A stretch of 64,000 bases of DNA. It comes from Cyclaneusma minus (Eukaryota; Ascomycota; Leotiomycetes; Marthamycetales; Marthamycetaceae). The notes under the pieces were generated by a model, which had not been told where the DNA came from, did not search any database, and saw nothing but the letters and a program-made list of their open reading frames with translations. The stretch is from positions 744,001 through 808,000 of the forward strand of contig JAKZHN010000015.1 in the NCBI GenBank assembly GCA_037179335.1, read 5' to 3'. Position numbers and translations under genes: made by a program. Each line of letters starts with the position of its first letter. The first letter of the stretch is position 1. Below, piece by piece: positions 22,836 to 32,296 of this stretch.

Positions 22836-24328
22836 TTAACTAGTTAGATCGTCCTCCTGGGGAACAAGCACAGTGGATCTGCAATCTTCTGTCAGCACCA
22901 TCCCGAACCGATCACACACAACAGACATTTCAAACTCACGCGCTCTCCTCATGCCCATTCCCATTCCCGCCACTCTCCACCTCCGTCCCGCTTCCACTCT
23001 GACTCCCACCAAACTGCACCTTCCTCTCCTTTTCCTCCTTCTCTCTCGCCTGCTGCTTCGCCCACTGTTCCGGATCAATCACCTGTCTCCCCTTAAATCC
23101 CAACATCTGCGAACTCATCATCATCCTCCCCGAAATCCACCAAGGCAGCCCCCTAATATAGCAGAAGAAGCTGCCCCCAGACGGTGCATGCACACTTCCA
23201 CTCGTGCCACTCAACACCTTCTTCACCACCGCCTCCGCCACCGTCTCCGCCTCCATCCAGGGCAGTAAAAAGCTACTATCATTCTTAAACCCCTGAAACA
23301 GCGGCGTTCTCGTCGGTCCAGGATGCACATTCACCGTTCTCACCTTCGTCGCCCCATAAGTCTTAAGCTCAGCAGTTAGACCTTCGTGGAAAGATAGCGC
23401 TGCCGCTTTGGAGGCGCAGTATTCGGTCATGTGCGGAATGGTCATGTAGGCTGCTTGGGATGAGACGGTGACGATCATGCCGTGGTTGGCGGCGATCATG
23501 GAGGGGAGGAAGGCTTGGGTTAGGAAGTAGTGTGCAAAGGTGTTGATGGCGAAGGTGAAGCGGATTTCGGCTTCGCTGGTTTCGAGGATGGATTTGCCGC
23601 GGGCGACGCCGGCGTTGTTGATTAGGATGGTGGGGTTGCCGATCTGGGTGCGAATTTGCTGGGCGACGGAGGCGATGTTGGAGGTTGATGAGACGTCGCA
23701 TTTGAAATAGTAGACATTGGAGGCTGTTGGGTGGGAATGTTAGGGAAGGTGGATTGAAAGGTAGTGGCACGCTTGGGGAAATAGATCAAGATAACATGGA
23801 AATGTCCTATCGGAGAGTAGTAACACGAACGGAGGAACGGATTTCAGACGACAGCGGAAATTGGAACTCACGAGCTTCAAAAGTCAACGGTATAACATCC
23901 AACACAACCACCTTAACTCCCCGTTCAGCAAAAAGCTTCACGATCTCTCCACCAATGCCCCCACTTCCTCCCGTAACAACCACAATCTCCTTATTCCAAT
24001 CATACTTGTCGCTTGTCCAATTGTCCAGCACGCCTCGAGTCAAGTACGAAGAAATGGCATTGGCAAGTCCCAAGTAGAACAAAAACTTGATCCGCTTGTA
24101 GGCTTTCTCATGGAGGATGCTGAGATCAGATCCGCGTTTCGTGTAACGGGCGAGAAGGATTATGGGTAGTGTGAGGGCTGGGTTGAGAACTGTTTTCTTG
24201 AGCGTGCGGGCGATGGGATCCGCTGTGAGACCTGGGATTTGGACGAGTCAGTATGGGCTTTCATCCGCGTAATTGGAGAATTTGAAGCTATTACCCTCGC
24301 GTGGTAGCCAACCATTCCACATCGGCAT
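22836..24328 (-). CDS. short-chain dehydrogenase/reductase, RDH/DHRS-like
   Basis: Inferred exons on the minus strand: 24,328-24,295, 24,231-23,872, 23,723-22,940 and 22,878-22,836, giving 406 aa. The Rossmann nucleotide-binding motif TGGSGGIG is at 98-105, NNAG at 167-170, catalytic Ser near 219-220, and the YxxxK pair is Tyr233/Lys237. A membrane-proximal N-terminus (about 24-40 and 60-75, LPIILLARY and FLFYLGLANAI) suggests ER or lipid-droplet attachment, as in retinol-dehydrogenase-like SDRs. It probably acts on a lipophilic alcohol or ketone with NAD(P)H; the substrate is unknown. The last intron (GTGAGT, CTGAC, GCAG; 61 bp) is optional: without it the protein stops after EESA at 22,936 (393 aa). 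Codon phase works for both forms. Confidence 0.85.
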
Positions 24329-24937
24329 CGTCAAAGACGTTGGAAGTTGTGTAACCTGGAGTTTTAAGTGAAGTTGATGGTTGGATTGACCGCGTAAAAG
24401 TACAAGCTGGAGCTCTAGCTGCTGGTTGGGAACTAAAGCATTGATGCTACTGAGATTAAAGACGAGGGCGATGAGTGCGAGTGGTCGAGGTGGGGGAGGC
24501 TTCTGCTCCTCCGAGCTTAGTATATCCAGCCAGCCGAGGGTACATCGCTGCAGGTTGGCGTCGTCGCGTCGATCATGCGGGGTTAGTGCTTCCGTTCCCC
24601 ACGCCCTTGAACGACTTTCAACTTTCCGACTTTCCGTAGCCGAATCGCTGAGTTCCAATTTCTTGTGACATATGTCAGTATGCAAAAAGATGGGTATTTT
24701 AAGGCAATAACGATGGATTGCAAGCGGAAACCCCAGAGACCAAGCACTTGCACTTCAAAAGTCCGGATGAGCTACATTCTCCCCAAGAACATCTCCCCGC
24801 GTCCTCTTGGCGGTACAAACTCAGTCGATACTCGTTTCCAGGAAGAACCATGTCGTTCGGGGTGGGGAAGCAGAACTCTAATTAGGGGGGAAGATCCAGG
24901 AATACATTGAAGAATTGAAACTGATGAAGTCGACTCC
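24329..24937. other. intergenic, SDR promoter and 3' flank of GPI gene
   Basis: About 610 bp with no supported gene. The minus-strand ORF at 24,248-24,685 is the unspliced upstream extension of SDR exon 1. Confidence 0.5.
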
Positions 24938-25819
24938 TCACATGAGCCCAATAGAAACAAGGATCGCAAGACCAAGGACACTCCACAAGCCACACGGAGT
25001 CTGGATCACATTTCCAGCACCCAATCCGTCGCCACTATCACCGGTACTGCTCGGTTCGCTTCCAGTGCTCGTAGTTGATGCACTCCCAACACCGTCGACT
25101 AAGGCGGGAAGGATATTCGCCGAGCTGTTCAGCTCCTCTGGCGTCAGCAAGTCGTTGTTCAAAGAATCGCAAGAGCTTCGATTTCCTGTGTCCGAGATTT
25201 CGTTGGTCACTTCGATTGGCAGGTCGAAGATCGTGTAGTAATTGATATTGTTCAGCTTGAAGTTTTGGCGTATGGAGATCTGGCAGTTGAAATCAGCAGC
25301 TGTCCCAGACTTGAGACAAGACTCAGGTTCTGTACGTTGTACGATCCACGAGAGCTGTTGCTATCGTCGGACTGGCCGTCGCCCACTAAGCAGTCTGGCC
25401 AAATCCAGTTCACATGCTTGACGGTGCTGCCCGGTTCCTGGTCCATGATGTTGCCCAAACTAGCATTGCCAGCGGTCGCAGTGCCATTTGAAATGGTTAT
25501 GTTTAGACCGGTATCATAGCTGGACAGAAAGATAGTGATATTGTAGATCTCGGTATCAGCGCCGGACGAATACGGAGGAAGCTGAAGTTTTCCATCTGCG
25601 CTGACATCGAGGGCGACTTGCAGAAAATCTGAGGGATCAGCAATGAAATTAATGATGAAATTTGACAGACAAACCTCCACCCAAGGGGGTATCTGGCTGC
25701 GGCGCATCAACTATGGCCAGGCCCGGCGTGTAGATCTGGCCGTTGATGATGGTGAAGTTTTCTGCCGCATCACTGCGAGCAAGAAGGGAAAGAAACACAG
25801 CGACAATTATCATCAACAT
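24938..25819 (-). CDS. secreted GPI-anchored fungal protein, 259 aa
   Basis: Three exons: 25,819-25,675, 25,628-25,336 and 25,279-24,938. The introns are 46 and 56 bp, with GTTTGT...CTCAG and GTACAG...GCCAG borders. The ATG at 25,819 is preceded by an in-frame TGA, which fixes the start. Residues 1-18 form a signal peptide (MLMIIVAVFLSLL), followed by a core beginning FTIINGQIYTPGLAIVDAP. The core has several N-glycosylation sequons (NITI, NGTA, NASL), and a Ser/Thr/Gly-rich stalk follows. The C-terminal hydrophobic tail (GLWSVLGLAILVSIGLM) after a small-residue region fits a GPI-attachment signal. I recall this core as a conserved but uncharacterised ascomycete family; its role is unknown. 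It is likely on the cell surface or in the wall. Confidence 0.8.
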
Positions 25820-26837
25820 CGAGAAGAAGTGGGGGAATCAGGATAGCAAGAAGCCAGATAGCGAAGAGAAGAGAAATTCGGAAACATGATCGGAAAGTTG
25901 GCAATGTTAGCTGACGAGAATGGATTGAATGGGGCAACGCGAGTGGGACGGTAAACTTGATTGCTTGGAAAGCAGACCGGGGGGAGCTGCACGTTTGACC
26001 CGATTTGTGGAACATAAAATTGCGGCTCAGCCCTGATCTGTCGAGTCTGCAAGATCTCCTCCATAATCAGGTGAGAGAGATGATGATGGGTCAACGGTGG
26101 GTGATTTCTTTCAATCTCAAACGTGGAAGTTCTTGTGCAGGCCCGTGCTCGCAGGTCACGCCAAGAGTATCTGCCTTAGGCTTCCACGCAAGTGAACAAC
26201 CTCATCCAGTCTCTGTGAACATGTGTGAACATAGAGGTTCTTCTCTCCTGATCAATCAACTACTCATATTACGGCTCGTAGTTTGAGCTGTCTAGTGTCT
26301 CTATTGTCTAATTTGGCAATTGTCTGGGCCTTTGACTTCACCTGATCACCTGTGAGGCTGCTTGCTGTACCAGCACCAACCCTGCACCCCTTGGAAAGTG
26401 GTTACCAATACTCCAAGGCACGAAGTACCTGGCTAGGTAGCTGATAAGTATCAAATCTTTCTGTATTGAACAACTGATAGTCCTTTGTCATAAATGCAAA
26501 TCCTGCTAGAAATTGAGAGAGTTCCATGGTGTTCAAGAGCATCCCCAAGTATTAGAGCTATTTCAAATCACATCACTAACCAAACAACTGTTAGTCTTGT
26601 CCTTGAATCTGACAGTCTTGGCCGAGCATACAAGAGTGTGACACGGCTGCCTTGTCCAAACTTTAAGCCTCCAAAACCTCGGATGCTCGGAAGGCTTCAC
26701 GACACATCTCTTCGCCAAATCTCTTCCTACGACATCCGTTCGTCTCTTCCTACAACCATCTTTGAGCTCATTCAAAATTTCTACGCGCCAATACCACTGA
26801 GAAACACATTCAAACCCCTGCTTACCACCGTCGAGCC
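25820..26837. other. divergent intergenic region
   Basis: About 1 kb between the divergent GPI-protein and F-box genes. ORFs at 25,770-26,094 (minus) and 26,494-26,841 (plus) overlap untranslated leaders and show no domain. Confidence 0.5.
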
Positions 26838-27781
26838 ATGAAATCCAAAAAGCCAGGAAGCCACTTTAACAATCCATACTGTCTTGACGTCGATCCTCGA
26901 AGGAGTGAACGTGTCAAGCAGGCCGCCGTGAAAAGGCGACAACGACCCCCGAAGCCATCGTCGACTATTGGCACACTGGACAAGCTTCCTCGCGAGATCC
27001 TCGAAGATATCCTCTCTCGATCCGACCTCGTCAGTCTCGCTAACTTCGCTCGTGCTTCTTCTGCTTGTGATTACTTGGTTTCCAGGCTCTCGGCCTACAT
27101 CACCGTCACACAACTCGCCTCTCCCACTCTCAAGCTCATACAAAACCATCCCTTGTGGATGCATATGTTCGACAAAAAGCCGTATGGCATGATGACCGAG
27201 GAAGAACGCCGGCCTGTCCATAAATATCACCCACTCTACTATTGCTCTGCGCGCCAGTTGTCCTCGACCGTCAAGAGCGAGACCTGCTTCTATTGCGGAG
27301 ATACCGGTGACTATATTTTCCTGGCTGCAAGCACTCGAGTGTGTTCGCATTGCAGACGGGAGATCGGGATGCGTATGTCCAAACAAGTACGAGAACAAGT
27401 GGAGAAAACGCCAGGTCCTCAGTATCTAAACATTTTCAGACCTCCTTTGGATTTTTTCCCTTGGAAGTACTTTTCGACTAGCCCATTTATAGAAATGAAA
27501 GATGCATCGTGGAAAGCTTGGGGACCACATAGACCAGATTTGAGTGGCCTAGGGCGGCTCGCTGTTAAGCCGGAACTGGGTCGCAAACACAAGAAACGCA
27601 AGCGCCCTAAGTACTTGGACAGCGAGAGGTACCCAATCATAGCGCCACTTCTTTGGGAAGTCTTGTATGTTTCATCCAGCACAAATGACAGATAATTGAC
27701 GACTTTTTGCTAACAAATAACAGCAGTAACATTCCGACACGCGACAAGGTTCCAGCCTATAAACATATTCGGAGTCGATGA
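26838..27781 (+). CDS. F-box protein with Cys-pair motif, 294 aa
   Basis: Two exons, 26,838-27,664 and 27,724-27,781. The 59-bp intron has GTATGT, GCTAAC and ACAG. Unspliced reading would stop at 27,695 after 285 codons, but the spliced C-terminus (FSNIPTRDKVPAYKHIRSR) is favoured by the strong signals. An F-box occupies about residues 46-84 (LDKLPREILEDILSRSDLV), expected to bind Skp1 in an SCF ubiquitin ligase. C150/C153 and C169/C172 could form a small zinc site. The region 245-265 is strongly basic. The substrate is unknown. The stop lies 17 bp from the stop of the convergent HET gene, so the 3' UTRs must overlap. Confidence 0.8.
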
Positions 27782-27798
27782 AGCGGATGGCACTTATT

Positions 27799-29610
27799 TC
27801 AGTGCAGGCCAATCCCCCGGATATGCCTCTCCCAATGCCTGAAAACCTCGCCATCCATTATTCCTTGAACCTCGCACCGACTGACAAAGTCAAAATCAAT
27901 CTCATTTTCGCCATCCCATGGTCTGACGACAAACGGTACCCGTCCCCCGCAAAACACCCAGACCTGATCTCCAGGCCTGGTATCGATGTGGCCCAGACCC
28001 ATGAACCCTTCTTTCGTCACAAAAAATCTCTGTTTCTGAATCATGCGTCCCACGACATGGTTGATGTTCCAGTCATAAGGGGCTTCATCACCGGCGGTGA
28101 GGAGGTCAAGGACCTGCTGGGCATCTTCTCTTGTCGCTTGCCTAATAGGTCGCTGTTGGTTATCTCGGATTACGTCCCCGAGCATCAGTCTCCCAAAGGC
28201 TTCGTCCTGGTCACAAAATCCTGGTTCTCCTTTCGTCATGTTTCGAAACACTCGTTCTCTACTCTTCGGGTAGCCTTCTGCAAGGTTTTTCCATTCTCGC
28301 ATAAGCTCGAGGCCTCTTTCTCGAGTATCGCCGTAGAATAGGGCCTTGTATACTTCGTCCATCGGCTCTCCAACCAACTCGATTTCGTCGATGAAAGCAC
28401 CGTCCAAGTTCAGTATTCCGTTTGCTAGCGAAGAAGGATCCGAGATCTTCTCCGGATCGAGCGGCTTTCCGGCACAAGCGTCGTATTCATCGTATGCGAA
28501 GAAATGCGTCATGTCGGTATCATCTTCCGGAAAAGAGCTCAAGTCGAGCGCCCAGCGCGGAATGCCTTCAGTCTTCACGCCATCCGGCAGCCAAGGATCG
28601 CGAAGAAGTGGTTTCAAGGAGCGCTCTTCCACGATCAGGTCGATAGTCAAGTTAGTGTAGACAGTCGCAACCGACAAATCGTAACAGCACTTCTCACTCC
28701 GCGGCAAAGCGCCAGGCTTACAAAGCCCGAGCAAGCCATAGACCTTATCTCGCGGATCAGTCGCTTTGCGCGATCGCCAGATCGTGAAAATCTCCACTGG
28801 CGGTTGAAGCCCCTGCTTCATGTTCGTGAGCCATATTACGTTGGCCAGGAGGCTGTCTAGTGGTTCTTGTGAGAAGGCCCAGATGACAGAGTTGAGTGGC
28901 CTGACATAGTCGAACAGTATGGCGTCGCATGCTTGGCAGATCTTCTTCCAGGAGATGGATAGGTGGCCCCAGGTTAGGACTGCGTGTGGTGGGATCACGG
29001 CTTCTTGGACTGTCCAGATACGATCCCACCATATGTTGTTGCAGGCTGTGATATGGACAAATGCCTTGTAAGGTCCCTCGAAGGCTTCAGGTGATTGCAG
29101 ACAGGGAGGTACGGGAACCTCATCAACATGTTCAGGATGCGCCTTCTCCACCGCAGCGTAGTAGTCCAAGAACTCAAACACGGCTAGAGCATCGGCTCGA
29201 GGCACTTCCTGTGGTATTTCACCCAACCATACGATGCAGCACGAAGCCTGGCGATAGATCTGCCGCATCAGACGTACTTGTTTTGCTTTCTCGGCGCAAT
29301 TGTCTTGATCGATGCACAGCTGGTCGATCCACAGCGTTCTTGGTTTGTCTTTCAGTCTGAGATGCTGAAGGGCGGAATAGAGGTTCCGAGTAACGTGCTT
29401 TGTGGAGCCTTGCATCTCGATGGGAAAAGAATTTGCTGGATCGCCCCAAACGTACGAGAGTGCTTCATATTGAGGGTTTTCGGCAAGAGAGACGACTCGG
29501 AGATCGCATCTGATTGGACTTTCGTCTGTGATGCTTGGATGGAGATCGAGGATTCGAATTTCGTTTCCGGTGACGGCTTTGTCGCGTTGGTATGTGTTGA
29601 TTGTGGACAT
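27799..29610 (-). CDS. HET-domain (heterokaryon incompatibility) protein, 603 aa
   Basis: Single-exon ORF from ATG at 29,610. The HET domain (PF06985) occupies about residues 45-205, with its blocks intact: ALSYVWGD (50-57), LWIDQLCIDQ (93-102), IYRQASCCIVWLG (118-130) and WTVQE (199-203). The C-terminal 380 residues have no repeat (no WD40, NACHT or ankyrin) and include a conserved-looking segment near residues 530-580 (GDQVWVFCGGRVPFVVRP) seen in many HET-only proteins. HET domains act in non-self recognition and programmed cell death after fusion. Most fungi carry many paralogues, so a direct incompatibility role for this one is only possible. No frameshift or truncation is seen. Confidence 0.9.
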   Translation of the reverse strand: MSTINTYQRDKAVTGNEIRILDLHPSITDESPIRCDLRVVSLAENPQYEALSYVWGDPANSFPIEMQGSTKHVTRNLYSALQHLRLKDKPRTLWIDQLCIDQDNCAEKAKQVRLMRQIYRQASCCIVWLGEIPQEVPRADALAVFEFLDYYAAVEKAHPEHVDEVPVPPCLQSPEAFEGPYKAFVHITACNNIWWDRIWTVQEAVIPPHAVLTWGHLSISWKKICQACDAILFDYVRPLNSVIWAFSQEPLDSLLANVIWLTNMKQGLQPPVEIFTIWRSRKATDPRDKVYGLLGLCKPGALPRSEKCCYDLSVATVYTNLTIDLIVEERSLKPLLRDPWLPDGVKTEGIPRWALDLSSFPEDDTDMTHFFAYDEYDACAGKPLDPEKISDPSSLANGILNLDGAFIDEIELVGEPMDEVYKALFYGDTRERGLELMREWKNLAEGYPKSRERVFRNMTKGEPGFCDQDEAFGRLMLGDVIRDNQQRPIRQATREDAQQVLDLLTAGDEAPYDWNINHVVGRMIQKQRFFVTKEGFMGLGHIDTRPGDQVWVFCGGRVPFVVRPWDGENEIDFDFVSRCEVQGIMDGEVFRHWERHIRGIGLH

Positions 29611-30328
29611 GATTTATGCTTTCTGTTCCTCTTGGCAAGTTGTTCTGCAGGTTTCTCAGTTCGAGATCGTAGATTACGAGAAAATGTATTTTAGCAAGCA
29701 TCTTCATGCATCTTGACCACTATTTATATTCTCACAGCAGCTCCTAGTCAGACGTTCCGAATACAAAAGTTATTGTTTCTGGAGATCATCCGCTCCTTTG
29801 GTGGGGTTCTTATGACGAACTTCCAACATGAGTCCTCTCGGTACCAAAATCTAGCTATTGCGGCGAGGCAGCAGCGAGGATACCAAAAAGACGAATCTAA
29901 GGAACCCAATGATGGCGAGGACTATCACCAACTAGTGTTGGTTTCGCAGGTTGTGCGACACTGGTGACTGGTGAGTCGTCCCGTGATTACTCAAGTTCTT
30001 GGCTAGGTGAATTAGTCAAGACAAGCGTAACGAGTCTCTTATTCCTATTGATATCATTGGAAACCATCAACGTCTTTGCGCCTCTAACACGGCTTGGCAC
30101 AATCCTTTCGAGTCTTTTGCCACATGGAGGTGAAACTGAAACAAGCTGTATTCTCTGCCTGTTCCTACGGACTCTGGAGGATATTTCCCCAAGCTCTTCT
30201 AGCAACCTGATCATATCTATCTCCCTGCACTTACAAAACAATCAGTCCTCAGCATCAACCTAATGCTCTCTTTCGTAACGCCCCATCCGTCTGCGTCGCC
30301 GTCCCAACAGCATTAGCCCAATTCTCTC
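29611..30328. other. HET promoter region, no gene recognised
   Basis: About 720 bp between the HET start and the stop of the next minus-strand gene. ORFs at 29,713-30,263 have no recognisable motif. Confidence 0.5.
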
Positions 30329-31615
30329 TTATGACAACACCCCATCCGTCTGCGCCGCCACCCCAACCGCACTCCTAACATCCCCATTCCTCTCAAACCC
30401 CACAATCCCCACCAACGCCTTCTCAAAGCTCGCTCTCACCAGCCTCACCCCATCCCTTCCACTCTCCCCCACAACACAACTCTCTTTCTTCCCCGACAAC
30501 TTATCCAGAACAATCCATCTCTTCCAATGCATCTTGGACTCGGGCGCAGCATAGTGTGCTTTCACGTACTGATCGATGTGCGCCGGGCTGGCGCCAAGCA
30601 GACGTGGCGGAACAGTTGGTGCTTCGAGTTCGGAGAGATAGCCGATGCTGGGGTCGCCGTCGATGTGCGAGGATAGGTCGTCGACGAAGCGGACGCGCGG
30701 TGGGTTGGGGTTGAGGCGGATGGCTTGGGGGGCGTAGAGTTGGGTTAGGAAGCTGTTTAGGATCTGGAATAGAAGGGATGTGTTAGCTATGGTCCTGGTG
30801 TGGGGGTTCGGAATGGGAAGGTTGGCATGGTTTTTTCACTGTACTTACGTAGAATGGCAACTTGGCTGTGATGAAGACTGGGATCCAGGGCGTGCACTCG
30901 CGTTCGTTCAGGCTTCTGCAACCGATGGTGCATACGTCGTTCCAGCGCTTATGAGGCAGCGACTTGGTGAGAGGGTTCCGGTTCCATTTTGCCTTGATCC
31001 TAGCGAGCAGATCTTTATTGTAAATGCCACCCGTGATAGCGGCATCGTTCTGTGCCTCCACAACCGTCAAGACCTTGTCGGCGAGTTTAGCAAGCACATG
31101 GCTAGCGTCACCGATACGGCATCGGAAGGCCGTGTGACAAGTAACAGTTCTGTTTCCCGAGAGGGCGACTTCTTCGGCGATGCACACACGGCACGACGCC
31201 TCATCTTTCGCAGTAGCCTTGTCGAGTACAACGCACATATCTTGGCAGTAGAACTCGGTGTCCGGATTAATCAGCGAGAAGAAACCTGGACATCCCCCAA
31301 TACCTTCTGGGAGGATCCCTGCGGTAGAAATTACAGGATCGCCAAATAGAGGATTGCCGTTGAAGTTTGACTTGGGCAACAAACGGTGGGGGAGGAAACG
31401 GCGGACTCCTGGTCCTGCGCAGTACATGTGGTTGAAGGCTTGGATGTTGAAGTGTAGCTCAATCTGTGTGCTAGTTAGCTCGCATGCTATGTGCGAGAGG
31501 TCGATGGGGGGAAACATACCTCGGGCTCGATCGCTGCAGTCCAGAACACAGGAATGTACCTCAACCGTAAGTCCACGCCCTCGACGTCTACAAAACCTGA
31601 CTCGGTCATGTCCAT
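30329..31615 (-). CDS. protein of unknown function, 381 aa
   Basis: Three exons on the minus strand: 31,615-31,520, 31,463-30,849 and 30,763-30,329. The introns are 56 bp (GTATGT...ACACAG) and 84 bp (GTAAGT...CTAAC...TCCAG). All junctions are phase 0. The protein starts MDMTESGFVDVEGVDLR. The middle is Cys-rich (YCQDMCVVLD, CRVCIAEEV, CHTAFRCRIG, CTIGC), suggesting disulphides or metal binding, but no signal peptide is visible. The C-terminal third is charged. I do not recognise the family. The clean three-exon structure with consensus splice sites and no internal stops argues for a real gene. Confidence 0.7.
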
Positions 31616-32296
31616 GATGAGGGAATGAGAGAGTTCGGTGCGATGGTGCTGAATTCGAAATCACGAAGTTCTCGGTCCTCTGTGTGCTCCCCAGGCCTTG
31701 AAGGGCGTAGGATCTTGCTTGGGGAGGGCTTGGCTCAGGACTTGCTTCGATGGCAGAAGGTAGCTGCTAAAGTAAACAAAGCTATCTGTGCGAAGGAGCT
31801 AGTTCTGATGCCGTACGGGGTAGTCTCAACCAGGTAGATATCACCGAGAATACTATCCGGTCAGAAACAGATCGCCGAAGTCAAGCCCCTCTGGAAGTGA
31901 GTGATCGTATAGCAGCTGCCTCAAACACTCAACCGCGGAAACACATTGATCGCGAATCCGTCATCTGTGACGGTGATGCTCGGATATGTCATCAACAAAT
32001 GATGTTTGCTCGCCAGCAAAGAGCACCGCTTTGCTTACGGAGGTGCAAGTGCAAGACGGGGTCCGGAGTGCCGAGTGGAAAGACGTTGGCAGCTGGGGAA
32101 GAAAGGTCCCTAGGCCGACATAGCTATCTAAGGGAAATGCCTGGTGCACAGGTCAGGGGGTGAGAGGCACATGGGTCACGTGCACTGGTCACGGGACAGT
32201 GTCGTGACAAAGCTGCTTGTTAGAAGTCAAGACCAAAACTATGGGATCCGTAGTCATGAGCAAAGATGACTGGATACGTCTCAAAAAACTTCCCAA
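31616..32296. other. intergenic, nothing recognised
   Basis: 680 bp between two same-strand genes. It should hold the promoter of the 381-aa protein and the 3' flank of the Zn2Cys6 gene. Confidence 0.5.
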
